Shown: positions 25,401 to 34,450, numbered from the stretch's first letter. The stretch is 64,000 nt of DNA from Fasciolopsis buskii (GCA_008360955.1 LUCM01004827.1:1-64000); one strand, 5' to 3'. Numbers and translations: made by a program. The notes: generated by a model not told the origin, from the letters alone.

Positions 25401-26995
25401 TGGCACCTCATTGACGCGTAATAGTATATTTTTGTCCAGACATTTGTTTGATGTATGCACTAATCCTGACCTAATCAGCTTTGTGTTCCGCTAGCTTACT
25501 TTTACTAAAGCCAAAGTTCACACAGCTTGGGAGCTACCTGCGTTTTCTTTGAAAACGTCCATTGCGCTTCTGTATCGCTAGAGTTATGTTTGAATACAAA
25601 GGATCAGTGATACATCCGACGGCACACTGATTGTTCTCATCCATCAAACAATTTTAATTTCCAAATATGTAAAAGCCTAATTTACGGATCATTTCTGGAT
25701 CAAGTCGTGTCTTCATTTTTTCGAATGCAATCTGATTCCTACTCTGGCGATTTTGAACGGCACATTGTTTTGACCCAGAAGCTCGATTACATAGTCAGAT
25801 AACCATAAAACTGATCCACACTTCCAGTTGCGATAATATCTGCGCATAGACTAAGTCCTTTCCTATTCGCATGATTGTTCATCTTCCATAATGCAATGCG
25901 AAGTTTTGCACCATTATACCAACAGAAGCACGAAATAATTCCTCACAAACTGTAAAACTGATACTTTAATATCTTAGTTCTCAATTGACCTAGACCTAAT
26001 TAGGTGAAGTCAGTATGCGGATCGACCGATTTGGACGGACGTACATGGTGTGAACGAGACAAGTGTTGAGAATGCTGATTAAATCCGGTTTAGATAAGAG
26101 AAGACCACCCGAAGTGCCAATATGAGATGCATGCGAGCTCGCTTTAAATTGTTTTCTATGTACGCGTCGTTCTTCTCGCTAGGGCACTCATTTAGAGCAT
26201 CAACTGGCATTTAACAGCGTTTTGGTAGCAAAGAGGCGAATGACTGATTAAACGCCTGAACTACCCAAGGAAGCAGATGTTCACTTCACCGTTAACAACA
26301 ACTAGGAGCCCTAGTGGGCGCAACATGGGTTTACTAGGCACCTGTTAATGTTTTCAGCCGAGTTTATACTTGCCGTTGCTTTACTCACCTTTGAATACTT
26401 TCACGTGGTTCACTCAGTTCAATTTTCATTTCCACCCAAGGAGGGCACCATAGGTGGATTGGAAGTTCCACTGTGCCGTGGATTTTTTAAGGACTCTGCT
26501 TGCGAATTTTTAACTTTATGCGCTTACTTAATGTATTTCAAGTCCATTAAATCAATCGTAATGTCAACTGCCGCTGTGTCAGTCCAAGTCGGTTAAAAAC
26601 CAAAAGATAATGAGGTATTTAGTCAACACTTTACAATGGAGATCACATGGAGACCTATTTCTTAATCAACGGTGTATTTTTGCGCGCAGTGATCTCCTAC
26701 ATCGACTTCCAGTTCATTGTTGTTTTCCGTTGCTAGGTACTTCATTGGCACGTCCCCATCCACATTCACGTTTCGAATAACTGAGGAACGCACAATCATG
26801 GGCTTCACTCCGGAATCAACATTCAACACATTATGTCCCAGTGGAGTGGCCAAATATTACGCAAACAGTCAAGCGTATGCGGATAGAGAAGCGGATGGTT
26901 GTGAGGCTCTGACTTTTTGGCCGATTAAACTGGAACCCGACTACACAGTTTTATCATCTAGCAGTTCATCTGTTCGAAACCTGGATGAACTATGA
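5275..26995 (+). CDS. POFUT2: GDP-fucose protein O-fucosyltransferase 2, 8 exons
   Basis: POFUT2 transfers fucose from GDP-fucose to Ser/Thr in the CxxS/TCG motif of folded thrombospondin type 1 repeats, in the ER. Proposed exons: 5275-5339, 5369-5458, 10633-10892, 12262-12404, 13419-13603, 18241-18578, 22374-22503 and 26737-26995. They total 1470 bases and keep one frame, giving about 489 residues against 429 in human POFUT2. Family blocks appear in the expected order: signal peptide, [17 protein letters not shown] with [47 protein letters not shown], and [13 protein letters not shown]. All splice sites are GT-AG. Oddities are a 29-base first intron, an uncertain exon 5-6 junction, a divergent RCGD where relatives have RRKD, and a C-terminal extension ending in LDEL. 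Several introns carry retroelements. Family identity is near certain; exon 5 end is the weak point. Confidence 0.95.
5369..5458 (+). CDS. POFUT2: POFUT2 exon 2: catalytic EGFN block
   Basis: Encodes [20 protein letters not shown] and then MRIVNVLR, aligning with the human block [18 protein letters not shown]. The Glu in EGFN is the residue reported as the catalytic base in human POFUT2. The acceptor is CCTGCAG at 5368 and the donor GTGAGT at 5459. The phase matches exon 1 exactly across a 29-base intron (5340-5368). Confidence 0.9.
6524..7287 (+). mobile_element. 5'-truncated RTE copy nested in a relative
   Basis: This segment contains only the C-terminal part of an RTE protein plus its 3' UTR. 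Visible blocks are [14 protein letters not shown] in a shifted frame, [32 protein letters not shown] and WLETLEDM, then NQND and a stop. It interrupts the outer element's endonuclease: the outer frame reads ...CLALTMDL up to 6523 and resumes with [14 protein letters not shown] at 7288. Truncation at the 5' end is the usual product of target-primed reverse transcription. No clear target-site duplication longer than a few bases is visible. Confidence 0.75.
9207..9440 (+). repeat. tRNA-derived SINE inserted in the RTE element
   Basis: Separates the reverse transcriptase block [11 protein letters not shown] from the catalytic YADD region. It contains a tRNA-like core at 9282-9349: the first seven bases GCGGTGG pair perfectly with the last seven, CCACCGC. 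An A-box-like TGGCCAAGTGAG lies near the start and a B box, AGTTCGAATCC, lies at 9330-9340. The anticodon and T stems are poorly paired and the core is only 68 bases, so it is a SINE head rather than a working tRNA. The ends of the insertion are approximate. Confidence 0.7.
10633..10892 (+). CDS. POFUT2: POFUT2 exon 3: LPPWG block
   Basis: The frame carries [12 protein letters not shown], then [20 protein letters not shown]. Human POFUT2 has the equivalent LVLPPWGRLYHW and [16 protein letters not shown]. Between the two blocks this protein has about ten extra residues. The acceptor is TATACAG at 10632 and the donor GTAAGT at 10893. Phase runs from 2 on entry to 1 on exit. The intron before it, over 5 kb, contains the nested RTE element. 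Confidence 0.93.
10893..12261. other. POFUT2: POFUT2 intron 3, nothing recognised
   Basis: AT-rich intronic sequence between exons 3 and 4. Short open frames around 11151-11749 show no domain and no convincing splice-bounded coding signal. Confidence 0.6.
12262..12404 (+). CDS. POFUT2: POFUT2 exon 4
   Basis: A diverged exon assigned by position, splice phase and weak similarity. It encodes [15 protein letters not shown] and then a Cys followed by DLLHSHK, comparable to the human CIDQLLYSQDK segment. The acceptor is CATTGTAG at 12261 and the donor GTAGGT at 12405. It enters with two bases completing a codon and leaves in phase 0, matching both neighbours. Confidence 0.75.
13419..13603 (+). 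CDS. POFUT2: POFUT2 exon 5, 3' end uncertain
   Basis: Starts after CTTTTCAG and encodes the stretch [17 protein letters not shown], matching the human region around CLSVQGSASIVAPLL. The proposed donor is GTGCGT at 13604, which restores the frame with exon 6 as VRRSMVF. However, the open frame continues to a stop at 13668-13670, and its residues (CVQLTSKEK, ending DSTR) resemble the human SVMLDRAEN to WDTRR segment that this donor would skip. Either the donor is real and the segment is lost, or the true junction is non-canonical, altered by sequence error, or uses an unfound exon. Confidence 0.7.
13604..15790. other. POFUT2: Left part of POFUT2 intron 5
   Basis: Mostly featureless. If exon 5 ends at 13603, this is intron. 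The first 66 bases remain open in the exon 5 frame (see exon 5). A missing exon for the SVMLDRAEN-like segment could lie here or farther right, but I could not identify one. Confidence 0.45.
15798..16059 (-). repeat. Left inverted arm of the Penelope-like element
   Basis: The reverse complement matches 16974-17232 over almost its whole length, sharing for example GGCCCTCTTTTCCCCCTCC and TTTGCAACCTGGTCGTGTG. Differences are scattered substitutions and small indels, indicating some age since duplication. Confidence 0.85.
16974..17232 (+). repeat. Right inverted arm of the Penelope-like element
   Basis: The partner of 15798-16059. It follows the degraded coding region directly, so it appears to be the genuine 3' part of the sense copy. 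Penelope-like elements often occur with such partial inverted or tandem flanking copies. Confidence 0.85.
17233..18240. other. POFUT2: Right part of POFUT2 intron 5
   Basis: Pyrimidine-rich runs near 18085-18240 fit an intron approaching an acceptor. Overlapping open frames at 17793-18230 on both strands show no family features. Confidence 0.55.
18241..18578 (+). CDS. POFUT2: POFUT2 exon 6: sugar-nucleotide binding block
   Basis: Begins inside [11 protein letters not shown] and runs through [25 protein letters not shown], and [13 protein letters not shown]. Human POFUT2 has RRSMVFARHLR, LNSTDDADR, ALGGPYLGVHLRRKDF and LDKVFVATDA. The first Arg of HxR is kept; the following Arg-Lys are Cys-Gly here. 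The acceptor is GGTCAG at 18240; TTTAG at 18235 is an alternative that adds codons. The donor is GTACAT at 18579, giving phase 1 and a perfect join to exon 7 at ...ASES-E-VEEL. Confidence 0.9.
18692..19079 (+). pseudogene. Unrecognised coding-like fragments after POFUT2 exon 6
   Basis: After TTGCTCTACAG, a frame stays open to TAA at 18857-18859 and encodes a polar, coding-like peptide ([17 protein letters not shown], then [10 protein letters not shown]). A second frame open to 19076 continues in another register with [13 protein letters not shown] and [16 protein letters not shown]. Composition looks more like protein than intron. I recognise no family. It may be a decayed gene fragment, a repeat-borne frame or chance. 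It does not fit POFUT2, because exon 6 joins exon 7 perfectly. Confidence 0.3.
19370..19400. repeat. (TA)n microsatellite
   Basis: An uninterrupted alternating TA run of about 30 bases within POFUT2 intron 6. Confidence 0.95.
19640..19785 (-). repeat. Dispersed repeat, RTE 3'-end relative
   Basis: Resembles the segments at about 38255-38395 and 46030-46150. Shared strings include CAGCCATC near the left edge, a GTAGTTTAACTGCA-type stretch, and a final CTGGCCA...ACCATCTT block. In the other two copies this stretch lies beside a recognisable RTE C-terminus on the minus strand, so this is probably a shorter piece of the same family. Confidence 0.5.
20160..21010 (+). mobile_element. Penelope-like element fragment with GIY-YIG region
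   Basis: The frame from about 20333 encodes [41 protein letters not shown] and [15 protein letters not shown]. This is the linker and start of the GIY-YIG endonuclease of Penelope-like elements, where relatives read VVYQIPCxDCxxxYIGETGR. The YIG part is destroyed. After stops, the tail is still legible: [24 protein letters not shown] and [16 protein letters not shown], which match the usual end of the protein. The reverse transcriptase part is absent. The 5' edge is an inverted repeat (see 20233-20378). Confidence 0.8.
20233..20378. repeat. Inverted repeat at the edge of the Penelope fragment
   Basis: Arms 20233-20270 and 20341-20378 are reverse complements with 2 mismatches in 38 bases, separated by 70 bases. 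The right arm lies in the Penelope coding frame. The symmetry continues weakly into the spacer. Same kind of head-to-head duplication as at 15798-17232, on a smaller scale. Confidence 0.85.
21011..22373. other. POFUT2: Right part of POFUT2 intron 6
   Basis: No domain, repeat relationship or splice-bounded coding segment recognised. The frame at 21224-21493 is not convincing. Confidence 0.6.
22374..22503 (+). CDS. POFUT2: POFUT2 exon 7: DQWICAHAR block
   Basis: Encodes [16 protein letters not shown] followed by [15 protein letters not shown]. The human counterpart is YEELKKLLPEMVRF and [15 protein letters not shown]. The acceptor is TATGACAG at 22373 and the donor GTAGGT at 22504. It exits in phase 2, so the last Arg codon is completed by exon 8. 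Confidence 0.95.
22915..24480 (+). mobile_element. CR1-like non-LTR retrotransposon remnant (copy A)
   Basis: Reverse transcriptase pieces in order: [29 protein letters not shown] in shifted frames, [44 protein letters not shown], and the catalytic YTDD of [10 protein letters not shown] (23778-23789). The C-terminal part follows: [14 protein letters not shown] and VPCLARILT (24350-24440). The 5' part (22915-23200) aligns with the reverse complement of about 57290-57570, so the family has a shared upstream segment. It lies in POFUT2 intron 7, sense. Inactive. Confidence 0.8.
24481..26736. other. POFUT2: Rest of POFUT2 intron 7
   Basis: AT-rich, no recognised element. A frame at 26348-26596 begins with a hydrophobic stretch but has no family features or splice support. 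Confidence 0.55.
26737..26995 (+). CDS. POFUT2: POFUT2 exon 8: C-terminus and stop
   Basis: Follows GTTGCTAG and encodes [18 protein letters not shown], matching the human FFIGTSVSTFSFRIHEER. The protein then continues past the usual TxWKITY end through a Ser-rich tail to VRNLDEL and a TGA at 26993. The LDEL end resembles KDEL-type ER retrieval signals. Human POFUT2 ends near the aligned TFWPIK, so the tail is an extension of about 24 residues. Confidence 0.93.
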
Positions 26996-27121
26996 CGACA
27001 TTATGGCGGTTGTCAATGCACTATACTTACGTCAGTTCTCTTGTCCCCAACCGACGCTTGTATTGTGCATGATCAAACAAGCCATTGCTCGAGATACATT
27101 TGTTATACATTATTTTACAGA

Positions 27122-27127
27122 AATAAA
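27122..27127 (+). terminator. POFUT2: Polyadenylation signal of POFUT2
   Basis: A canonical AATAAA lies 127 bases after the POFUT2 stop codon, a normal 3' untranslated length. It sits in an AT-rich context with no other coding signal nearby on this strand. Confidence 0.6.
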
Positions 27128-27299
27128 AAGTGACATTTAAGTTCTTAACTTTTCTGCATGAGTCCAGTTTAAGTCAGTGTTTCGAGATCGCACAAGGAGC
27201 CTGACATCATACTAGACCGAAACGTCCCTTAGGTTTTCGCCACTCAAATTTGGACGCCGCGGACCGGTGTTCTTACACGCTCCTATCGGTCAGCTCAGG

Positions 27300-27641
27300 G
27301 CATATATATATACATATATGTATATGTATACATATATATATTTTTTTAGAGTTGAGAAGGCGTACACTGAGTTAATACGTTTATCGTGACGTTTCGATCC
27401 AAACTAGGACTCGTTGTCAAACGTGAATGAGTGATTGAATGGGATCGCTAGTTCCGTTCGGTCTTGTGCACTGTCCGTCTGTTTGTCTCTCTATTCTGCA
27501 TCCGGGTCTTATTAGGATGACGTAATGTTTGTCAATCTCCACATGCCGATTGAACGAGTTATTCGAGTGGAGGGCTTCAAGAATCAGTCGCTCCCCCTTT
27601 CTGTTTGCCCGGCCGACTACCTTTGCGTTGTTGATGTTGAC

Positions 27642-27645
<4 letters not shown>
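27300..27645 (-). mobile_element. Penelope-like element 3' end, minus strand
   Basis: On the minus strand from about 27645 the frame reads AKVVGRANRKGERLILEALH, then SNNSFNRHVEIDKHY and RIERQTDGQ. This is the end of the Penelope GIY-YIG protein (relatives: RxxRLLLEALH, NRHIDLDxxY). The downstream part (27420-27340) fits a 3' tail. It is of a different subfamily from the copy at 20.2 kb, which reads [11 protein letters not shown]. Its upstream end stops at the AT run and N base. Confidence 0.75.
27301..27345. repeat. TA/TG-rich simple repeat
   Basis: Imperfect alternating TA with TG steps, largely self-complementary (for example TATGTATATGTATACATATA), followed by a T run. Confidence 0.85.

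Positions 27646-27679
<34 letters not shown>
27644..27679. repeat. (AT)n microsatellite before an N
   Basis: About 33 bases of alternating AT followed directly by a single N at 27680. The run ends the Penelope fragment on one side and touches a SINE on the other. Confidence 0.95.
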
Positions 27680-27680
27680 N

Positions 27681-28110
27681 CGCTACCGGGCAGGCTGTGA
27701 ACGGTTTGTTCAACTTGTTCACCACATCATGTTGCACCTAGCCGTCACTGATTTGCACGGTTACTGTCCGTTAGCTCACAGCGATCGACCCCTATCTTCG
27801 CGCAAAGATGACCTCTGTGCAGGTAGCCTAAGTACGACCAAGGCTTTGGATATGACCTACACAGCTTGATTACTTGATACATTCTAGTAGTCGCAGTAGG
27901 AGATTGAATGTTTACATGAAATATTTGACCATGTGATATGATGGATGAACTCAGCATAAAGAAACCATGGAAGCACTGTACAGCTGTTTCATCCAGCTTG
28001 TTAGGATTCATTTTGATTTTTATTTTCTGCTCTGTGTAACGGGAAAATCGCAATTGGATTTTAGAGCAGTACTCTTTCGACTTCCTTCTGATGAACCGGA
28101 TTCAAATGAT
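27681..28110 (-). repeat. SINE body
   Basis: Starts CGCTACCGGGCAGGCT, as in the element at the left window edge (from about 90), and continues with AACGGTTTGTT and ATGTTGCACCT blocks found in both. The 27890-28000 part, with GCAGTAGGAGATTGAATG, is also present at 41156 on. The tRNA-like promoter boxes are missing here because the element is cut at the AT run. The minus direction is inferred from the promoter orientation in the first copy. Confidence 0.6.
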
Positions 28111-28697
28111 GCGATATCTGGTGTACTCCTATGAAAGCAGGTGCTGCAAACTGCAGTTTTTCGAGCACGGCCGAGGAAACTGAATTTTCATGAGTTGATT
28201 GCCCACGGTCTTGGGAAAGATTAAAACGATGAGATGCGTGGAGAACATCAGCTCATACCGGATCCAAAATGATTATACCATGAATTTGTATTGTAACGCT
28301 TGGGCAGAAGGTATCTCGGGAATGTGCAAAGAGGAAGCCGGTACAACATACAAGCATGAACTGTTGATTTTGAAGGCTGTTAACCATGACAGTGCTAGTG
28401 GGTGTTGTCGACATTGTTTCTTATCGACGGTCGATCACCCTGTGACAAATTGTGACTTCGTTTCTCTCTTTCCATGAGGTGACTATGACGGTTTCCATTC
28501 AAGCTTATGGTCGCTGATACATTCATACAAATCGCAAAAATCCGACTCCAGATCTTATTGATAATTCTTTTCCGCTCTCGTCACCTGACCAGCGAGCATA
28601 AATCGAGGTTTTATTCCAAACACTTTCCGTAAAGTGGAGAGAATTGAGGTCCGCTATATACTTCAGTCGTTTTGATTCACCGGCAGAGCAGTTCAAT

Positions 28698-28998
28698 TTA
28701 TAAGTACAACTCATTAAGAACGTCCAATCCGGCCTGGTCGACCCGTGCTTTCTGATATCGTCCGTCGTCGGATTCTATAACGGAAATGGGAACGACATAG
28801 CGCCACCCTCGTGAACCTAGAATTGGAAGGTAAGCAATGAACATGGTTTGGCTTGGGTCCAGAAAATGGTTCAGACGTGGAGATTGTGAACATGGAGTGC
28901 GCGAAGGGGAAACTAAAAGGGCGCTCAGCCGGATGGTGGTTAGAAGAAAACAGGGTCTGAATTTGAAGGCAAAACTCGGCATAAGGATGTGTTTCCAA
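28698..28998 (-). pseudogene. Coding-like stretch of unknown family
   Basis: On the minus strand two frames stay open over 280 bases. One gives a plausible protein segment (LPILGSRGWRYVVPISVIES, then DGRYQKARVDQAGLDVLNE). GC content is higher than the surroundings. There is no matching splice architecture or domain that I can name. It may be a fragment of a retroelement protein or of a captured gene. Confidence 0.3.
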
Positions 28999-31900
28999 CT
29001 TTCACTAGATATAGAAATTTACTTTAAAAATGCCATCGAATAGTGAATGGCAGTCCCAGGTCCCTCGGAGACCGATGATCGAAGAAATTACAAGACCCTT
29101 AAACTGCTTTCCGGGGACGTCCCAAAAGAGATAACGGAAGTATCTTCATTCAGACTTTGAATTCGCTGCTCTCAAAGCCCCTCGGTCCATTGAGTAGGGG
29201 ACACTTGAGCTGTAGCGGAACATGGATTTGTTCCTCCGGACAGCTTGTTTAACCGCAAGCTGATCATCATTCGTGGTCGCCATTTGCGCGTTGAACGCGC
29301 ACGCCTCACTCCCAAGCTCCTGTCAAAATATACTGAAACTGCTACCGCTTCTGACTATCTTATCCTTGCAACTGCCAAGTTTTAGGGTTGTCAGCATTGC
29401 AATCCTACCGAGGCGAGTAAGAGCGACACACAAGTGGTCACAAAGCCTGAGGGCAAGCAAGTTTAATGAAGAATTCGCGTTGGGACAATCTGTTCTACAG
29501 ACCCACTGTGCACAGCAAGGTTGCGAAATAGCGGCTTTACGATAATATACACGATGGAAAGCCACGGCGGGGTGATGCCGACTGGTCGGAGCCATCCATC
29601 GAGAAGCGTAGGAAGAGGGGAAACGTGCAGATGTCGTGTGCTATAAAACAAACACAAACCGGGGAAATGTCACACCATTGATTTCAACTTCAAAAGAAGA
29701 TCTCGAGGCTACGGGTTCCTGAATGTAAGGAATGTTCCACGGAAGATCGAGGCTACTAAAACTTCAAAACGTCCGGCCTGAACCGGTGACGAAAAGTCCA
29801 GAAATATCGAGACGAGTGACATCAAAGAGCTTTGATGGCATCCTTCAAAACGGGCTTAATGAAATTCGATCAAGCAGTCGATCATGCCGGGTTGTTTGGC
29901 GACAGTGAATAGTGCACAGCCTTGTTTTACTTGGTGATTTCTCTGGGTCACCAGAGGATCAAAGATTTGACCACCCTCTTCTGTTTTCGCGAGAATGCCA
30001 AGTGACTGTAAGCACTTTAATTTATAGTTCTCTGAAGTAGTCCAACTGTAGATAATTTTGTTAGTTGGGATGGCTTTGAAAGCAAGGAATTTTTATCGGG
30101 AATTTCACGTCGCCTGAAATAAAATAGTGAATTCGGAATTTGATCGCGTCTGATACCAGACCTTACTTGATTGCATACAATCAAAAGAATACTGTGTGGG
30201 AGATCCGCAAGATTCAAAAAAATAGAGAGCTAACCAATATGAACTTAGTTGAGCATATTTTCCTCAAGCAATATTGCATCCATGGATGCGATATGTAGGA
30301 GTTTCTTAACACATCACATCAAAGACCTTTACGAAGTGGTCGGTCACGTGAGATATATTACCATCATCCTACGCTCATATTATCCCGTAACTCAAGCAGA
30401 GCACATGGGAAGCGCAATATCTGACTGAGAGGAAACCGTGCGAAAGCAGTTACATCAAAGTATTCCATTTTTATTCGCGGCTATATAATGTTGCCATGGA
30501 TGAGTGTTAAGCTAATGGACCCACAGCTTTTTGGAGCTTCCCAATCACCGTTTTGAAACTAGAAGTAGTAGCCTACCTGTGCCTCGATTGTAGAAACCCA
30601 CCGGTTTTGTGAGAGACTGGAACAGAAGGGTGTTTCAAGTAACAAGAAGGTAGGCCTGCTGCCTTGGGCCACTTGGATGTAATTAGACTGAAGCCAAAGA
30701 ACTCTGGATGGACAGATTGAAAACGTTTCTATGTGGTATACTGTTAAATAATGAAATTGAATTGGGCAGGGGGAAATGACTAGGCGGTCTAAGGATGTAA
30801 TAATCGTAATGTTCGGAGAAATCTGTGGTTCGCGTGGCAAAGATTTCAAGAAGAGCCACGTAATAACTTAAATGCAGCAGAGTTGGTTTGCTTCTTTTCG
30901 AACACCGTAAGTGCTGAATTAAGAAAGAATCTTCCTTATGGGCTCAAATTGGTACCTCTGGATGCAAGTCGGTCTGCGTCCTTAAGATCCATTAGCAAAC
31001 TACCTTGCAAGCTACTGTTTTTAAGGATGCCTACTCTTCTGTTACTCTGTTGACTGATTACTATTGTCTTATGTATTCAGAGAGGTGTCCAGTGTATCTG
31101 ATTTTTCTAAGTGTTTTGGATGTGCGTTCGAATCTACGGAATGCATGCAAAAGAGAAAATAACTAACTTTCATATAAGGTTTGAAAGGCACTGGTTGCGT
31201 TCAATTCTGTTTGCCACTGAGGATTGTGAGGGATCTGGCAGAGGTAATTTTCTGGACAGCTGTCTCCACCTCGCTCCAGGAGATATAAACTTAGCCGAGA
31301 GAGGCCGAAGTTAGAAAAGATCGGTCAGTTAGTTCCCTTGTCTGTTACAAGGAAGATGTTGAAGCGGTATACCGAACAGGACAGGTACAGTTTAATCCAT
31401 ACCAAGTTTCTCATTAGGAGAGGACGAATTGGGAGTAACATGACCCGAAGGAGGACATTATGGATGCGAATAACAACTCCAACATCATATGATTGTTGTA
31501 GGTCTTGTTTCATTATTTTTCATTCTTACATTTCTGTTTCACTATCTAGTTATTCTGAGATTGAAGGGGTCTTAGCAGCAGATAATAAGTGAAAGGTGAT
31601 GTCTAATGCTGGATGCAACAGCTTTACTAACTTTCTGTAGAGAATGAGGAAGTTGATTTACAGACACTTGCAAGATGTGTGCTCGAGGTCATTAATAAGT
31701 TGCGGTGGGAATAAAATGGCCCTCTATAAAACGTCTGAGAGAGAAACAAAGCCTTTAATGTTCAGTATTAGGCTTTATATCGACTAGGTTCTCTGGGCTC
31801 CTGAAAGGATTGGAAAGGAAGCCAATTTACGGGAGGCAGTTTTCAAGAAATTTTAGTCCTCAAAACAGTTACAGGAGTTTGGGCTCTTATAATGTTTGTA

Positions 31901-32522
31901 AAATTCTTATTCACTCAAGATACCAGGTGTGTTGCCGCTATCTCTATCTCGCTCTTAATATGATTGTCTAATGAACAAAAATATTTTGACCCGCAAAAAA
32001 CAGGGCCAATATATATCACCCTTAATGAGAACGCTTTTAACATCTAAGTTCACGGTGGCGTCGTGGACATTGTTTTAAACGGTGATCGTGAATGGCACGA
32101 ATTTTACCGTGCATAAGGACGTTCAACTTAGGCAGTATGCAAGAATTATCAATTCAATGGTTTTTATTGATAAACGTCATGTTCTTGGACAATTTTGCAA
32201 TTTATTTATTGTTTGTAAAATAAGGTAAAGCAATTTACCTTTCTCATTGCCGACAGCGAACCGAAAGCCGTAAAATGATTTGGTCGGAATAGTGTTTTAA
32301 TTTGCACATCGTTGAACACATTTTGATTCTTCTAAATCAAATAAGATGAGTGGCTGAAACCCGATTGTAAATTAGTACTTAATTGCAAAGCAAAAGGTTT
32401 GTACAATCAAGATTTAAAAATGGGTTTTCTATCGCTGTTAGAAGATCTACTAATTTTTGAAGTGGTAAAATTGTTTGAAATGTATTTGCTCCGAGATTTA
32501 TGTTACGCGTTTTACATTTTAG
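28999..32522. other. Intergenic, no supportable gene
   Basis: 29.0-29.9 kb is relatively GC-rich and may be old repeat, but nothing is identifiable. 30.0-32.5 kb is ordinary AT-rich sequence. Confidence 0.5.
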
Positions 32523-32626
32523 ACAAGCAGTACCCGAGGCAGTACCGCAAAGAATTCAGCGAGCTTTTAATATACAAACTAGTCAGTAAACACTTGAATC
32601 AGCAATCAATTTTGATTGATTCTGCG
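32523..32626 (+). CDS. Candidate exon of unknown gene
   Basis: A 104-base open segment bounded by TTTACATTTTAG and GTGAGT, entering with two bases and leaving in phase 0. It encodes a charged peptide (QYPRQYRKEFSELLIYK, then SILIDSA). Good splice sites and protein-like content make it a candidate. It could be an early exon of the ACSL gene downstream, whose N-terminus is unaccounted for, but there is no sequence match strong enough to say so. Confidence 0.25.
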
Positions 32627-34160
32627 GTGAGTTGATGGGAGGTTTAGCTGTGTAGAATTATTTTATCGGTAGTCAAAAGTGCTACTGATCTTTATGTTCA
32701 AAACTGCAAATGGGTTTTGTGTTCGCCTTTTGTTTATGACTCATTTTGATACCGAGGGTCTTCGTAATTTATTTTGTTGATATGTATAGCAGCTAACTTG
32801 AATTCCATTCTTTTTTCAAGGTTTTGTCGATAACCATATAGTAAATGATACCAATGTGACTGTTATTGATTAAGCTATGCAGCAATGCAGGCTGTCATTC
32901 CGCTTGTTTGAGGTACACTATTCAAGATATTTCCAAACGAACTACAAAAAGTGATGCAGTAGCAAACGAGACCGTGGGTATATAATAGATGATAAACCTC
33001 CGTTTCATATGTTGAACGTGAATTATATAGGGTTAACTCATCGAATGAGCGACCGCAGATAACCAGCGACAGAGATCGGGAAGTGGTGTGTTTTCACCTC
33101 ACGACCATTCTACTTGAAGAATGTCACTAGAATCCGTTAGATGCACTCTGACTTGGCAGTTATGGCCCGCCACTTAATAAGGCCGTCGCGCTTGTCACTT
33201 TTTGAGCAATTGTAGGTGGACGGACAAATGTGAATCGCAATTTTTTGTCACTTAGTCTGCTAATATTTCCTCGGAAACTTGGGCTTCTGATATGGGTTGA
33301 TCAGAACGGCATATCGGCTGGACTAACTGTCACCGGCAGTCAAAGTTTGGGAATTCCATTGATCCAGTTTATAAGGTGAAGTGCTGCAAAACCAGCTTAG
33401 GAACAGTGAGTTTTGATGGAAATTCCATGACGTAATATGGAAGTCTAAAAGAGCCGAAACGTGCAATGAGCCTTACAAAAGCAAAATTATTTCTTTCTTT
33501 TTTTGGTTAACCATCTTTCTTTCAATGAGGGTTTCGATTATATTAAGCCTGCAGTTGGATGCGTTTTGGTGATTAAATTATACTTGATCGATTCACAAAG
33601 AACCATTTTTAAGAGGTAGAGAGTTAAATGCATTTCAAGCAAAAAAATATACTGAAGAGTTACAAGCTGGAACGGAAAAGATATTTTGGTTTATTAAAAG
33701 CTACTTAAGAGTTAAATACCAAATGTCCTTCACTAAAAGTTCACTTGAAAACTTCGCTTGATCTCCGCCAGAATATAAAGTTTCGCAGCCCCTCTAAACT
33801 GAATGAAGTACTTTAATCAAAACTTATTTCAAAGCCCACATATGCAATGGATATCCTCAGTGCAACGCACCTCTCGAGGTAAGCGTGTTCATGACATTTG
33901 CCTGCTTTGCAATTAGGTTTGCCCAGCAAAATGTGTAGAGGACGTAAGTTCCATAGAGACAGAATGCCGATTTGGCCTAATCACAGCGACTGCGGCATCC
34001 TGTAGCACCCTGTAGTGAAAATGTCGGTTAAAGTTTTACGAAATTATTTATCGTGTGATACAAATGTTCGCTACCAAGAAATTAGTGGAAGAATTGTGCA
34101 GCTGTTTTATTCCTGTTAGGATTTGTCAGCAGCTCTTTTCCATCCACCCGAACTGTGATG
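32627..34160. other. Intergenic, nothing recognised
   Basis: AT-rich sequence without domain, repeat match or splice-bounded frame that I can support. Confidence 0.6.
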
Positions 34161-34164
34161 TGAG

Positions 34165-34450
34165 CCCAAGAAAAACGAATGGCGATCGAATGGCTTAGCC
34201 ATTACGCTATCCGGGTGGCTGCGAACTATGTGTTAAGCTTCACCATAAGATTGTATTGCGCCTTTCCGCCAGCGTACAGTCACAGGCGACTGTAACATAG
34301 CAGTTGGCTCCCATTGGTAAGTAACAATGGCTTTAAATATGACTTATGGAACTTGGCTTCTTGACTTGTCTTGGTAGTGGGACACAGTTTTGACGCCTTT
34401 TGATTGCACAGCTTGAAATCTAGACTGCTCAAACTGACATTGCCGGTGCG
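34165..34450 (-). repeat. Diverged SINE copy
   Basis: Contains GGCTTAGCCATTACGCTATCCGGGTGGCTGCGAAC-type sequence matching the head of the element at bases 76-110, then a body comparable to 27690-27880 (the ATATGACxTATxxAxCTTGxTTxCTTGA region). Diverged and without a good B box. Confidence 0.5.

Noticed and set aside
27417..27869. Overlapping open frames on both strands across the AT run
   Set aside because: Their length comes from the AT microsatellite and the N base. The real content is a Penelope fragment on one side and a SINE on the other.
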